A stretch of DNA of 22,137 nt from LC029 sp036676475 (GTDB lineage Bacteria; Bacillota; Bacilli; Aneurinibacillales; RAOX-1), in contig JAKFCU010000067.1 in the NCBI GenBank assembly GCA_036676475.1, forward strand, positions 1 to 22,137, given 5' to 3'. Of this stretch, positions 8,887 through 15,389 are shown in pieces. The notes below the pieces were generated by a model. It did no database searches. It was given only the letters and a program-made list of their open reading frames with translations, and was not told where the DNA came from. Position numbers and translations under genes: made by a program. The first letter of the stretch is position 1. Every line of letters starts with the position of its first letter.

Positions 8887-9418
8887 TTTTGAACGATGTA
8901 TCGGCTGTCGGGCCTGCATGATCGGTTGCGAAGAATGCAGCGGACACGATCATTTGTCCCGCATGTTTGTGGATGAATTGAATCCGGGGGAAACGGTGGC
9001 TACTTCCCCCACCCCTTGCATGCACTGTGTAACGCCAGCCTGTGCAGAGTCCTGTCCGGTTCAGGCCATTTCCGTCACACAGGATGGAACCGTGCTGTCG
9101 GCTTCCCATGAAAAATGCATCGCTTGCAAGAATTGCACCTATGCTTGTCCTTTCGGGATTCCGCGAGTAGACGAACAAAAGAACCTGATGTACAAGTGCG
9201 ATCTCTGTTATGACCGGACATCGAAGGGGAGACCGCCGATGTGTGTAAGTGTATGCCCCACCAATACCATTCTGTTTTTGGAAGAAGAGCAAGCCAAGAA
9301 AAAAATGAATAAGGAAGTCCAGTACAAATGGAATTTTGGAGATACCGAGATTGAAACAAGAACAGTGATCGGTCTGCCCGATGTGAAGGGTCACCGGTTT
9401 GGTTATCATGAAGTGTAA
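8864..9418 (+). CDS. Four-cluster [4Fe-4S] electron-transfer subunit (DmsB/FdhB/HybA type)
   Basis: The 184-residue ferredoxin-like protein has four cysteine groups: CIGCRACMIGC; CMHCVTPACAESCP; CIACKNCTYACP; and CDLCYDRTSKGRPPMC followed by VSVCP. These should hold four [4Fe-4S] clusters, forming a wire between the molybdoenzyme and the membrane cytochrome. It has no signal peptide, so it works in the cytoplasm with the catalytic subunit. The ATG at 8864 is preferred: AGAGGTG precedes it and the family N-terminus (AKVLYIDFERCIGC) starts there. A longer frame from 8786 lies fully within the previous gene. The start overlaps the molybdoenzyme end by 23 bases, the same overlap as the preceding pair. 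Confidence 0.93.
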   Translation: MAKVLYIDFERCIGCRACMIGCEECSGHDHLSRMFVDELNPGETVATSPTPCMHCVTPACAESCPVQAISVTQDGTVLSASHEKCIACKNCTYACPFGIPRVDEQKNLMYKCDLCYDRTSKGRPPMCVSVCPTNTILFLEEEQAKKKMNKEVQYKWNFGDTEIETRTVIGLPDVKGHRFGYHEV

Positions 9419-9430
9419 GGACGTACAGGT

Positions 9431-9455
9431 GCATTCCTGAACGTAGTAGGAATGC
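9431..9455 (+). repeat. 8-bp perfect inverted repeat after the ferredoxin gene
   Basis: GCATTCCT (9431-9438) and AGGAATGC (9448-9455) are perfect complements around a 9-base loop. No T tract follows, so it is not a standard terminator. It could be an operator or an mRNA hairpin between the ferredoxin and Rieske genes. Its right arm is part of a 22-base direct repeat found again at 10141-10162. Confidence 0.55.
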
Positions 9456-9468
9456 CAAGTGATAAAGG
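9447..9468 (+). repeat. 22-base direct repeat, copy 1 (copy 2 at 10141-10162)
   Basis: The two copies match at 20 of 22 positions, and the 15-base core AGTAGGAATGCCAAG (9445-9459 and 10139-10153) is identical. Copy 1 lies after the ferredoxin gene. Copy 2 lies directly upstream of the small two-helix membrane gene, where its end merges with the ribosome binding site. Both are in untranslated gaps of the same operon. Confidence 0.7.
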
Positions 9469-9484
9469 CCCCCTCAGGGGGGGC
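9467..9484 (+). other. GC-rich hairpin in the Rieske gene leader
   Basis: A run of C (9469-9473) faces a run of G (9477-9483), giving a very stable stem of about 6 bp with a short loop. There is no T tract after it. It may pause or protect the mRNA, or it may partly separate expression of the Rieske gene from the upstream genes. Confidence 0.45.
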
Positions 9485-9496
9485 ACAACAATCGCT
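9481..9496 (+). promoter_or_regulatory. Possible sigma-54 (-24/-12) promoter before the Rieske gene
   Basis: GGGCAC-N5-TCGCT has the invariant GG (9482-9483) and GC (9494-9495) 10 bases apart and matches 8 of 11 positions of TGGCAC-N5-TTGCA. Taken alone this is weak. It gains weight because preT has a comparable motif at a similar distance before an 18-bp element identical to the one here. Confidence 0.25.
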
Positions 9497-9515
9497 GGTG
9501 AAAGAGAGGGTAATC

Positions 9516-9533
9516 GACGTAGGGCACCAGCAT
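9516..9533 (+). repeat. 18-bp identical leader element, copy A (copy B at 11222-11239)
   Basis: GACGTAGGGCACCAGCAT occurs here and at 11222-11239 with no mismatch. Each copy ends about 22-24 bases before an ATG and is followed by an AAGGAGG-type ribosome binding site (Rieske gene here, preT there). Just upstream both share AAAG, then AGG and a near-match AT. In copy A the end CACCAGC (9525-9531) can pair with GCTGGTG (9494-9500). Confidence 0.8.
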
Positions 9534-9557
9534 ACAGAAGAAGGAGGGTAAGCAAGC

Positions 9558-10082
9558 ATGCGGGCGAAATTAGAAAATTTCTTGCGGGATATCTCCCTGA
9601 ATATTCGCAGAGAAAGGGAGTTGGATCTGAATAGGCGGGGATTCATCGCATCCACGCTAGCGCTGATCGGTGTATTCTTTCTCAGTTCCACTCCCTTTGC
9701 CGCTATAGCGATGCGAAAGCGTGCCGAAGAGAATCAGGTGGATCGATATAAAATTGCTGATTTGAATGAACTGGAGATAGGTAAAAGTAAAACGTTTGCC
9801 TACCCCAACGAAAATGATCCGGCCATTCTGGTTAGATTAACGGAGAAGGACTACCGTTCTTACCATATTAAATGTACACATCTCCAATGTCCGGTTTATT
9901 GGGACGAGCCTTCCGGGAATCTGATGTGTCCTTGTCACAATGGCTTTTTTGCGGTAGAAGATGGGTCCGTCTTGGCCGGACCGCCACAGCGGCCGCTTCC
10001 CTCGATTGAATTGGCCTTCGAAAATGATGGAATTTATGCGGTTGGAATGGTCAACCATCAAGCAGCTAATCATGGAGCGTAA
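9558..10082 (+). CDS. Membrane-anchored Rieske [2Fe-2S] protein
   Basis: This 174-residue Rieske protein has the full cluster motif: C106-T-H108 and C124-x2-H127 bind the [2Fe-2S] cluster, and C111 and C126 are placed to form the stabilising disulphide found in bc-complex Rieske proteins (QcrA/PetC type). The N-terminus has a twin-arginine-like NRRGFI (25-30) before one hydrophobic segment (about 30-50), so the domain is probably exported by Tat and stays anchored outside. AAGGAGG at 9541-9547 precedes the ATG. It sits in the molybdoenzyme operon with no cytochrome bc1/b6f genes nearby. It may link the quinone pool or an outside donor to the cytochrome b. That arrangement is inferred; the domain is certain. 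Confidence 0.9.
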   Translation: MRAKLENFLRDISLNIRRERELDLNRRGFIASTLALIGVFFLSSTPFAAIAMRKRAEENQVDRYKIADLNELEIGKSKTFAYPNENDPAILVRLTEKDYRSYHIKCTHLQCPVYWDEPSGNLMCPCHNGFFAVEDGSVLAGPPQRPLPSIELAFENDGIYAVGMVNHQAANHGA

Positions 10083-10140
10083 AGGCTTTGACAGGCACAA
10101 CAAGTGGATTCTATATAAAGAAGAGGATTTGATGATGAAG

Positions 10141-10162
10141 TAGGAATGCCAAGAGATGAAGG
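10141..10162 (+). repeat. 22-base direct repeat, copy 2
   Basis: Partner of 9447-9468 (20 of 22 identical). It ends in the ribosome binding site region of the next gene. Confidence 0.7.
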
Positions 10163-10173
10163 AGGATAGTAAG

Positions 10174-10365
10174 ATGAGGATGGCATGGTGGATTTTTATT
10201 ATTTTGGTGTCCATACAGGTAATTCTCACCCAATACATGGTGGAGAGTTATTTGGATGGTCATTTCGACTCTCTTCCTTATTATATGGGAGCGATGGGAT
10301 TGATGTTTTTATTTGCTTGGCTGGCTTATGCCTACTTTAAGAAAATGGAGTATACGAGTGAATAA
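10174..10365 (+). CDS. Small two-helix membrane protein of the molybdoenzyme operon
   Basis: I do not recognise a family. The 63-residue product has two hydrophobic segments (about 3-22 and 38-57) joined by an acidic/aromatic loop (SYLDGHFDSLPYY), with a short charged tail. I chose the ATG at 10174 because AAGGAGG (10159-10165) lies 8 bases upstream. The ATG at 10156 is in frame but sits in that site. It is the last gene of the respiratory module, 91 bases after the Rieske gene and just before a strong terminator. By position it may be a small accessory or assembly subunit of the membrane complex, like the small subunits of other quinone-linked enzymes. That role is inference. Confidence 0.7.
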   Translation: MRMAWWIFIILVSIQVILTQYMVESYLDGHFDSLPYYMGAMGLMFLFAWLAYAYFKKMEYTSE

Positions 10366-10371
10366 TCAAGA

Positions 10372-10405
10372 AGGGAGCCCGTTTAGAAGGGGCTCCCTGT
10401 TTTTA
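10372..10405 (+). terminator. Strong intrinsic terminator of the molybdoenzyme operon
   Basis: AGGGAGCCC (10372-10380) pairs perfectly with GGGCTCCCT (10390-10398) around a 9-base loop, followed by GTTTTTATT. It separates the respiratory module from the pyrimidine operon. Confidence 0.93.
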
Positions 10406-10542
10406 TTACATAAGTGAATTTGATTGTTATTTTTTCTTTGACGCTTCATGTGAGTGAAGTGGATTTGAAAGCTAGATAGAATACGGACTTAGAAAAAAAT
10501 TAGGGGAGTATTTTTTGTATCATTAATTTCTTTATAAAACAG

Positions 10543-10707
10543 CTATGCACGTGGTTGGCTATATTCTTTTTGGCTGGCCTCTGCCTTTCCAGAAGAACAA
10601 ATACCTAAAGGAACACGTTTATCTTCATGAAGTATATAGCCGGTAGTAAAAACTTTGTCAGTTAGCAGCTTTGTATGAGTTTCATTACATTTGAGGCAGT
10701 AATACAT
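10543..10707 (-). CDS. 54-residue protein with CxxC, unknown function
   Basis: This is a short reading frame with a strong ribosome binding site (GAGGGGGG, ending about 6 bases before the ATG) in the gap between two operons. The product starts MYYCLKCNETHTKLL, has a third cysteine near residue 37 (GICSSGKA) and ends SQPRA. It is hydrophilic, without a membrane segment. CLKC may be half of a zinc site. I recognise no family. Base composition is lower in GC than the neighbouring operons. The good ribosome binding site and the protein-like content support a real gene; isolation in an AT-rich stretch leaves room for a remnant. Confidence 0.5.
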   Translation of the reverse strand: MYYCLKCNETHTKLLTDKVFTTGYILHEDKRVPLGICSSGKAEASQKEYSQPRA

Positions 10708-10928
10708 ACTAGACCCCCCTCGTTAAAATTTGTTGTCAATCTCTGTTTTCGATAGAGACTAGCTTGTCTTTAGCAATCCATACATTAACAGTCTATATCT
10801 TTCAGCTCATATTTAGGTAGTTTTACTCCACGTGTATTGCATTTGATATTTTAATTCCATTGATGCACACTAGCTTCTGAATTAATATACAGTTGATTTA
10901 TTTCAGTATAATTAAAAAATAGAAAATG

Positions 10929-10950
10929 AGATGTGATGTTTTTCACATCT
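10929..10950 (+). promoter_or_regulatory. CRP/FNR-type palindrome TGTGA-N6-TCACA
   Basis: AGATGTGA (10929-10936) and TCACATCT (10943-10950) are perfect 8-bp arms around TGTTTT. The core TGTGA-N6-TCACA is the binding consensus of CRP/FNR-family regulators, including Bacillus subtilis Fnr. It overlaps a possible -35 (10942-10947). It is about 250 bases upstream of the sigma-54-like motif of preT, so it could alternatively be an enhancer-type site. The regulator is not in the window. Confidence 0.55.
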
Positions 10951-11184
10951 TTGTATAGGTGTTATATTGTAAAGTTGCGGATAAAAAAAGCACCCAGCCT
11001 AGCGGCGGGCAGAGGCATCGTCATCCCTGTGTGATCGAGTTGAAAAGGAAGGGAGGGTAATGTTATGAGGGATGAGTTTACTGACAGGATCACCTGATTT
11101 TAGTTGACCTATATACTCAATATGATGATCTAGAATACTTAAATCTGGAATATATTGACTAGTAAACAACTCACAAAACAGGTA

Positions 11185-11201
11185 AGGCCCCACAGTTGCA
11201 T
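11185..11201 (+). promoter_or_regulatory. Possible sigma-54 (-24/-12) promoter of the pyrimidine operon
   Basis: AGGCCC-N5-TTGCAT matches 9 of 11 positions of TGGCAC-N5-TTGCA, with GG (11186-11187) and GC (11198-11199) 10 bases apart. Transcription would start near 11211, about 50 bases before preT and just before the 18-bp leader element. Sigma-54 promoters are used by several catabolic operons of Bacillales, but no activator gene is seen here. Confidence 0.4.
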
Positions 11202-11221
11202 TTCAGCAAAGAAGAGGAATT

Positions 11222-11239
11222 GACGTAGGGCACCAGCAT
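11222..11239 (+). repeat. 18-bp identical leader element, copy B
   Basis: Identical to 9516-9533. Here the element is flanked by a perfect 6-bp inverted repeat, AATTGA (11218-11223) and TCAATT (11240-11245), directly before the GAAGGAGG ribosome binding site of preT. A hairpin formed here would present or sequester the start region. Confidence 0.8.
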
Positions 11240-11261
11240 TCAATTGAAGGAGGAACCGTGC

Positions 11262-12635
11262 ATGAGTACACCCCGAAATGAGATCTCACTGGAATCTTTA
11301 CAGCGAAATTTCCAGGAGGTAAAGCCGGACCTGAAACCGAAGGAAGTGATGGATGAGGCGAACCGATGTCTCTATTGTTATGATGCTCCATGTATTAAGG
11401 CCTGTCCAACGGGGATTAATATCCCGTCCTTCATTAAAAAAATTGCCTCCGGCAATTTGAAGGGGTCGGCTCGCGTCATCATGGAAGCGAACCCTGTAGG
11501 GGCCACTTGCTCCCGGGTTTGTCCTACCGAAGAATTATGCGAAGGTGCCTGTGTGTTGAACCATGCCTCTTTGCCTATTATGATCGGTGATCTTCAGCGG
11601 CATGCCACCAATTGGGCGATGAAGAATCATGCGCCCTTGTTCAAAGCCGGACAGCCAAATGGAAAAGCCATTGCCGTCATTGGCAGTGGACCGGCTGGTT
11701 TATCTGCGGCTAGAGAGCTAGCCAGGCTGGGGTATCAAGTGACGATCTTTGAAGCGAAGGAGAAGGCGGGTGGATTGAATACCTATGGTATTGTTCCCTT
11801 CCGGCTGCCACAGGAAATCTCGCAATGGGAAGTCGAGCAGGTGGAAGTTTTGGGGGTGGAGATTCGGACGAACACTCGGGTGGGAGTCGACATCCAAGTG
11901 GATGAAATAATGGAAAACTATGATTCCGTTGTACTCGCTGTCGGGATGTCGAAGGTGACGATGCTAGGCATTGAAGGCGAGGATTTGGCAGGGATTTACG
12001 ATGCCATAGACTTTATTGAAGATGCCAAGATGAAGCCCATTACGTCCGACTTGGTCGGGGCACGTGTAGCTGTCATCGGTGCAGGGAATACGGCGATTGA
12101 TGCGGCCACCTGTTCTGTTCGATTAGGTGCGAGCCATGTCAAGATAGTCTACCGTCGATCTCATGCGGAAATGACAGCTTATGAATTTGAATTCGAGTTT
12201 GCTAAGCTTGATGGCGTGGAGTTCAGATGGTTAACTCAACCTATACGAATCATGGGTGACAAGAACGGAAAGGTTAAACAGCTTGAATGTATTCGCATGG
12301 AACTGGGGGAACCGGATCAATCTGGGAGACGTCGCCCCATTCCGATGGAAGGATCCGCCTTTACGATGGAGGTGGATGCGATCATCAAAGCGATTGGACA
12401 GACCCGCTATACAGAGCTCATTGAGGCTTTTGGACTTGAGCATCATCGAGGGATCGTTAAAATTGATGAGGAAACGGGCCGGACTTCTCATCCAAAGGTG
12501 TTTGCAGCTGGCGATGTCATCTTTGGCGATGGTCAAGGAGAAGCCATGGTCGTGAGTGCGGCCGAACAAGGGAAACGAGCGGCCTATGCCATTCATCAGC
12601 AATGGTCTGAAGAAGTATCAACTGAAATCGCGTAA
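11262..12635 (+). CDS. preT: NAD(P)-dependent dihydropyrimidine dehydrogenase, PreT subunit
   Basis: The 457-residue flavoprotein is of the GltD/PreT type. With PreA it reduces uracil and thymine to their dihydro forms in the cytoplasm. The N-terminal domain has eight cysteines for two [4Fe-4S] clusters (C36, C39, C44, C48, C83, C87, C93, C97). An FAD-binding GSGPAG motif follows at 141-146, then a second nucleotide fold (VIGAGNTAIDAA) for NAD(P)H, and the C-terminal AAGDVIFGDGQGEAMVVSAAEQGK that closes the FAD site. I chose the ATG at 11262 behind GAAGGAGG; an upstream in-frame TTG would sit in that site. It is the first gene of the operon, 35 bases before preA. Confidence 0.93.
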   Translation: MSTPRNEISLESLQRNFQEVKPDLKPKEVMDEANRCLYCYDAPCIKACPTGINIPSFIKKIASGNLKGSARVIMEANPVGATCSRVCPTEELCEGACVLNHASLPIMIGDLQRHATNWAMKNHAPLFKAGQPNGKAIAVIGSGPAGLSAARELARLGYQVTIFEAKEKAGGLNTYGIVPFRLPQEISQWEVEQVEVLGVEIRTNTRVGVDIQVDEIMENYDSVVLAVGMSKVTMLGIEGEDLAGIYDAIDFIEDAKMKPITSDLVGARVAVIGAGNTAIDAATCSVRLGASHVKIVYRRSHAEMTAYEFEFEFAKLDGVEFRWLTQPIRIMGDKNGKVKQLECIRMELGEPDQSGRRRPIPMEGSAFTMEVDAIIKAIGQTRYTELIEAFGLEHHRGIVKIDEETGRTSHPKVFAAGDVIFGDGQGEAMVVSAAEQGKRAAYAIHQQWSEEVSTEIA

Positions 12636-12670
12636 GGTGTTGCCATACCCATAAGATACGAGGAGGCATA

Positions 12671-13939
12671 ATGATGGCAGATTTGAATATTAATCTAGCA
12701 GGCATTAAATCACCAAACCCGTTTTGGTTAGCATCTGCCCCCCCGACAAACTCCGGATACCAAGTGCAGAGAGCATTCGAAGCGGGTTGGGGGGGAGCGG
12801 TTTGGAAAACACTAGGAGATCCTATTTTGAATGTATCTTCCCGGTTTTCGGCCCTTCATTTCAATGGACAGCGAGTGGCTGGTTTTAACAATATTGAACT
12901 GATTACGGACCGTCCACTAGAGGTTAACCTGAAAGAAATCTATGAAACGAAAAAGAGATTTCCCGATCATGCGATCGTGGTTTCTCTGATGGTGGAACCG
13001 AAAAGGGAAAAGTGGCATGAAATTGTCAAAAGGGTTGAAGACGTTGGGGTAGATGGATTGGAGCTGAATTTTGGCTGTCCGCATGGAATGGCAGAGCGCG
13101 GAATGGGCTCCGCTTCGGGTCAGGTTCCTGAACTGGTAGAAAAACAGACTTATTGGGCAAAGGAAGCGGCACAGACCCCGGTCATCGTCAAACTAACACC
13201 GAATATTACCGATATTACAGCCACCGCTTATGCTGCCGTACTAGGCGGGGCCGATGCCATCAGTATGATCAATACGATCAACAGCCTAATGGGCGTAGAT
13301 CTTGATACATGGAATACGATTCCGCATGTAGATGGCAAAGGTTCGCATGGCGGCTACTGCGGTCCGGCCGTCAAGCCAATTGCTTTGAATATGGTGGCGG
13401 AATGTGCCAGACACCCGGAAATTAATATTCCTATTTCTGGTATTGGGGGGATATCCAATTGGAAAGATGCGGTTGAATATTTTCTGATGGGAGCAACGGG
13501 AGTCCAGGTTTGTACGGCAGCGATGCATCATGGATTTCGCATTGTTGAGGATATGGTCGACGGTTTGAATCACTATCTGGATGAAAAGGGAATCTCCTCG
13601 GTCATGGATCTAATCGGGAAATCGGTGCCCAGATACACGAACTGGGGCGAGTTGAACCTGAATTATAAAATTGTAGCCCGTATCGATCAAGAAGTGTGCA
13701 TCAATTGCAATAAATGTCATATTGCCTGTGAAGATACTTCCCACCAATGTATCGAGATGCTAACTTCTCCCAGCGGACAAAGCTATTTGCAGGTGCGTGA
13801 AGAAGATTGCGTAGGCTGCAACCTATGTTCCATCGTATGCCCGGTAGACGGGGCCATCTCGATGGTAGAAATCCCGAATGGGGAATCCATGTCTTGGAAC
13901 GAACGGCAAGCGTTGATCAAAGGAATGGAATGCAGCTAA
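12671..13939 (+). CDS. preA: NAD(P)-dependent dihydropyrimidine dehydrogenase, PreA subunit
   Basis: The 422-residue protein combines a dihydroorotate-dehydrogenase-like FMN barrel with a C-terminal two-cluster ferredoxin. The barrel shows NPFWLASAPPTNSG at the start, the LNFGCPHGMAERGMGSASGQ active-site segment and VSGIGGI-like phosphate-binding loops (PISGIGGISNW). The tail has CINCNKCHIAC and CVGCNLCSIVCP for two [4Fe-4S] clusters. It is the pyrimidine-binding half of the PreTA enzyme and catalyses uracil to 5,6-dihydrouracil. AGGAGG at 12661-12666 precedes two adjacent ATGs. The second (12674) has the better spacing, so the true start may be one codon later. Confidence 0.95.
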   Translation: MMADLNINLAGIKSPNPFWLASAPPTNSGYQVQRAFEAGWGGAVWKTLGDPILNVSSRFSALHFNGQRVAGFNNIELITDRPLEVNLKEIYETKKRFPDHAIVVSLMVEPKREKWHEIVKRVEDVGVDGLELNFGCPHGMAERGMGSASGQVPELVEKQTYWAKEAAQTPVIVKLTPNITDITATAYAAVLGGADAISMINTINSLMGVDLDTWNTIPHVDGKGSHGGYCGPAVKPIALNMVAECARHPEINIPISGIGGISNWKDAVEYFLMGATGVQVCTAAMHHGFRIVEDMVDGLNHYLDEKGISSVMDLIGKSVPRYTNWGELNLNYKIVARIDQEVCINCNKCHIACEDTSHQCIEMLTSPSGQSYLQVREEDCVGCNLCSIVCPVDGAISMVEIPNGESMSWNERQALIKGMECS

Positions 13940-13980
13940 TCACAACGTAACAAGTCTGATTATTTAGAGGGGATGGAATA

Positions 13981-15372
13981 ATGAAAAAAATAATAAGGAA
14001 TGGGACGATTATTACCGCTGCGGATACCTATCAAGCCGATTTGTTGATCGAGAATGGAAAGATTGCAGCTATCGGGCAGCGCTTGGAGGCAGATGCGGCA
14101 GAATTAATCGATGCATCAGGACTCTATGTTTTTCCAGGAGGAATTGATCCCCATACCCATTTGGATATGCCATTTGGCGGAACGGTTACTGCCGATGATT
14201 TTGAAACAGGGACGACGGCTGCGGCCTTCGGCGGAACCACCTGTATTGTGGATTTCTGCTTGACGAATAAAGGAAAACCGCTAAAAACGGCGATTCAAAC
14301 CTGGCATGAGAAATCAATGGGCAAAGCGGTTATTGATTATGGATTTCATCTGATGATCGGTGAAATCAATGAGCATGTATTGAATGAACTCCCTAGCGTC
14401 ATGGAAGATGAAGGCATTACTTCATTTAAGATATTTATGGCGTACAAGAACGTTTTTCAGGCGGATGATGAAACCCTGTTCCGCACTCTGATCACTGCAA
14501 GGGAACATGGAGCGCTGGTTATGGTTCATGCTGAAAATGGTGATGTCATCGATTATTTAATCAAGAAGGCACTAAAAGAAGGAAATACCGATCCTATCTA
14601 TCATGCCCTGACCCGGCCACCCGAAGCGGAGGGTGAAGCAACGGGCAGAGCGATTCAATTGACCGCCTTGGCGGATTCGCAGTTGTATGTCGTGCATGTT
14701 TCTTGTGCCGAAGCTGTGCAAAAAATTGCCGAAGCCCGGCAAAAAGGGCATCGAATATGGGGAGAAACCTGTCCGCAGTATTTGGTGCTCGACCAGAGCT
14801 ATTTGGAAAAACCCAATTTTGAAGGCGCCAAATATGTGTGGTCCCCTCCGCTGCGGGAAAAGTGGAATCAGGACGTATTATGGAATGCCTTGAAAAATGG
14901 GCAATTGCAAACGTTAGGTTCTGATCAGTGCTCCTTTAACTTTAAGGGACAAAAGGAATTGGGCCGTGGGGATTTCTCAAAGATTCCGAATGGGGGACCG
15001 GTCATTGAAGACCGCTTTAGCCTGTTGTTCTCTGAGGGGGTAAAGAAAGGCCGAATTACAGTCAATCAATTTGTGGATTTGGTCTCTACCCGCATCGCTA
15101 AACTATTCGGATTATTCCCGCAAAAAGGGACGATAGCCGTTGGTACGGATGCTGATCTGGTTCTCTTCGATCCTCATAAGGCACGAATGATTTCAGTTGA
15201 AACCCACCATATGAATGTGGACTATAATCCATTTGAAGGAATGAAGGTGATCGGGGAACCGGTATCGGTGCTTTGCCGTGGAGAATTTGTGATCAAGGAA
15301 AAGCAATTTGTCGGGAAACCGGGATACGGGAAGTATTTGAAACGAAAAAGATATACCAATACAAATGTATAA
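13981..15372 (+). CDS. hydA: Dihydropyrimidinase / D-hydantoinase
   Basis: The 463-residue amidohydrolase opens dihydrouracil or dihydrothymine to the N-carbamoyl-beta-amino acid. Every metal ligand of the binuclear zinc site is present at the numbering known for the Bacillus (Geobacillus) stearothermophilus enzyme: H58, H60, the carboxylated lysine K150 (TSFK), H183, H239 and D315. FMAYKN and the C-terminal NPFEGMKVIGEP segment are family typical. It follows preA by 41 bases. In isolation one could call it a hydantoinase; with preTA upstream and the carbamoylase downstream, dihydropyrimidinase is the natural role. Confidence 0.95.
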   Translation: MKKIIRNGTIITAADTYQADLLIENGKIAAIGQRLEADAAELIDASGLYVFPGGIDPHTHLDMPFGGTVTADDFETGTTAAAFGGTTCIVDFCLTNKGKPLKTAIQTWHEKSMGKAVIDYGFHLMIGEINEHVLNELPSVMEDEGITSFKIFMAYKNVFQADDETLFRTLITAREHGALVMVHAENGDVIDYLIKKALKEGNTDPIYHALTRPPEAEGEATGRAIQLTALADSQLYVVHVSCAEAVQKIAEARQKGHRIWGETCPQYLVLDQSYLEKPNFEGAKYVWSPPLREKWNQDVLWNALKNGQLQTLGSDQCSFNFKGQKELGRGDFSKIPNGGPVIEDRFSLLFSEGVKKGRITVNQFVDLVSTRIAKLFGLFPQKGTIAVGTDADLVLFDPHKARMISVETHHMNVDYNPFEGMKVIGEPVSVLCRGEFVIKEKQFVGKPGYGKYLKRKRYTNTNV

Positions 15373-15389
15373 CGGGAAAGAGTGATGAT

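Larger units (their letters stand above)
10708..11261 (+). other. Long non-coding region before preT
   Basis: I find no convincing protein gene in this 554-base stretch. The first part (to about 10980) is very AT-rich. It holds a perfect 8-bp-arm palindrome at 10929-10950, with weak -35/-10-like hexamers (TTCACA 10942-10947, 17 bases, TATTGT 10965-10970). A more GC-rich part (10990-11095) contains crossing complementary segments, 11021-11028 with 11068-11075 and 11031-11036 with 11088-11093. It also contains a 10-codon frame (11065-11097) behind a GGGAGGG. The end holds a sigma-54-like motif, the 18-bp leader element and the preT ribosome binding site. Together this looks like a control region for the pyrimidine operon. 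Confidence 0.6.

Noticed and set aside
9450..9551. Coding reading of the Rieske leader (ending HQHTEEGG) as a conserved small peptide shared with the preT leader
   Set aside because: Similarity is limited to a few residues, no ribosome binding site precedes it, and the identity includes wobble bases, which favours a nucleic-acid element.
8828..9691. Long minus-strand open frame (287 codons) opposite the ferredoxin and Rieske start
   Set aside because: It lies antisense to clearly recognisable iron-sulphur genes, spans a gene boundary and shows no domain pattern.
10072..10143. Short plus-strand frame overlapping the Rieske stop (23 codons, ending LMMK)
   Set aside because: No ribosome binding site, too short, and no independent support.
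10999..11193. Minus-strand 64-codon frame in the pre-preT region
   Set aside because: GTG start without a ribosome binding site, and it covers the candidate leader structures; a decayed gene cannot be excluded.
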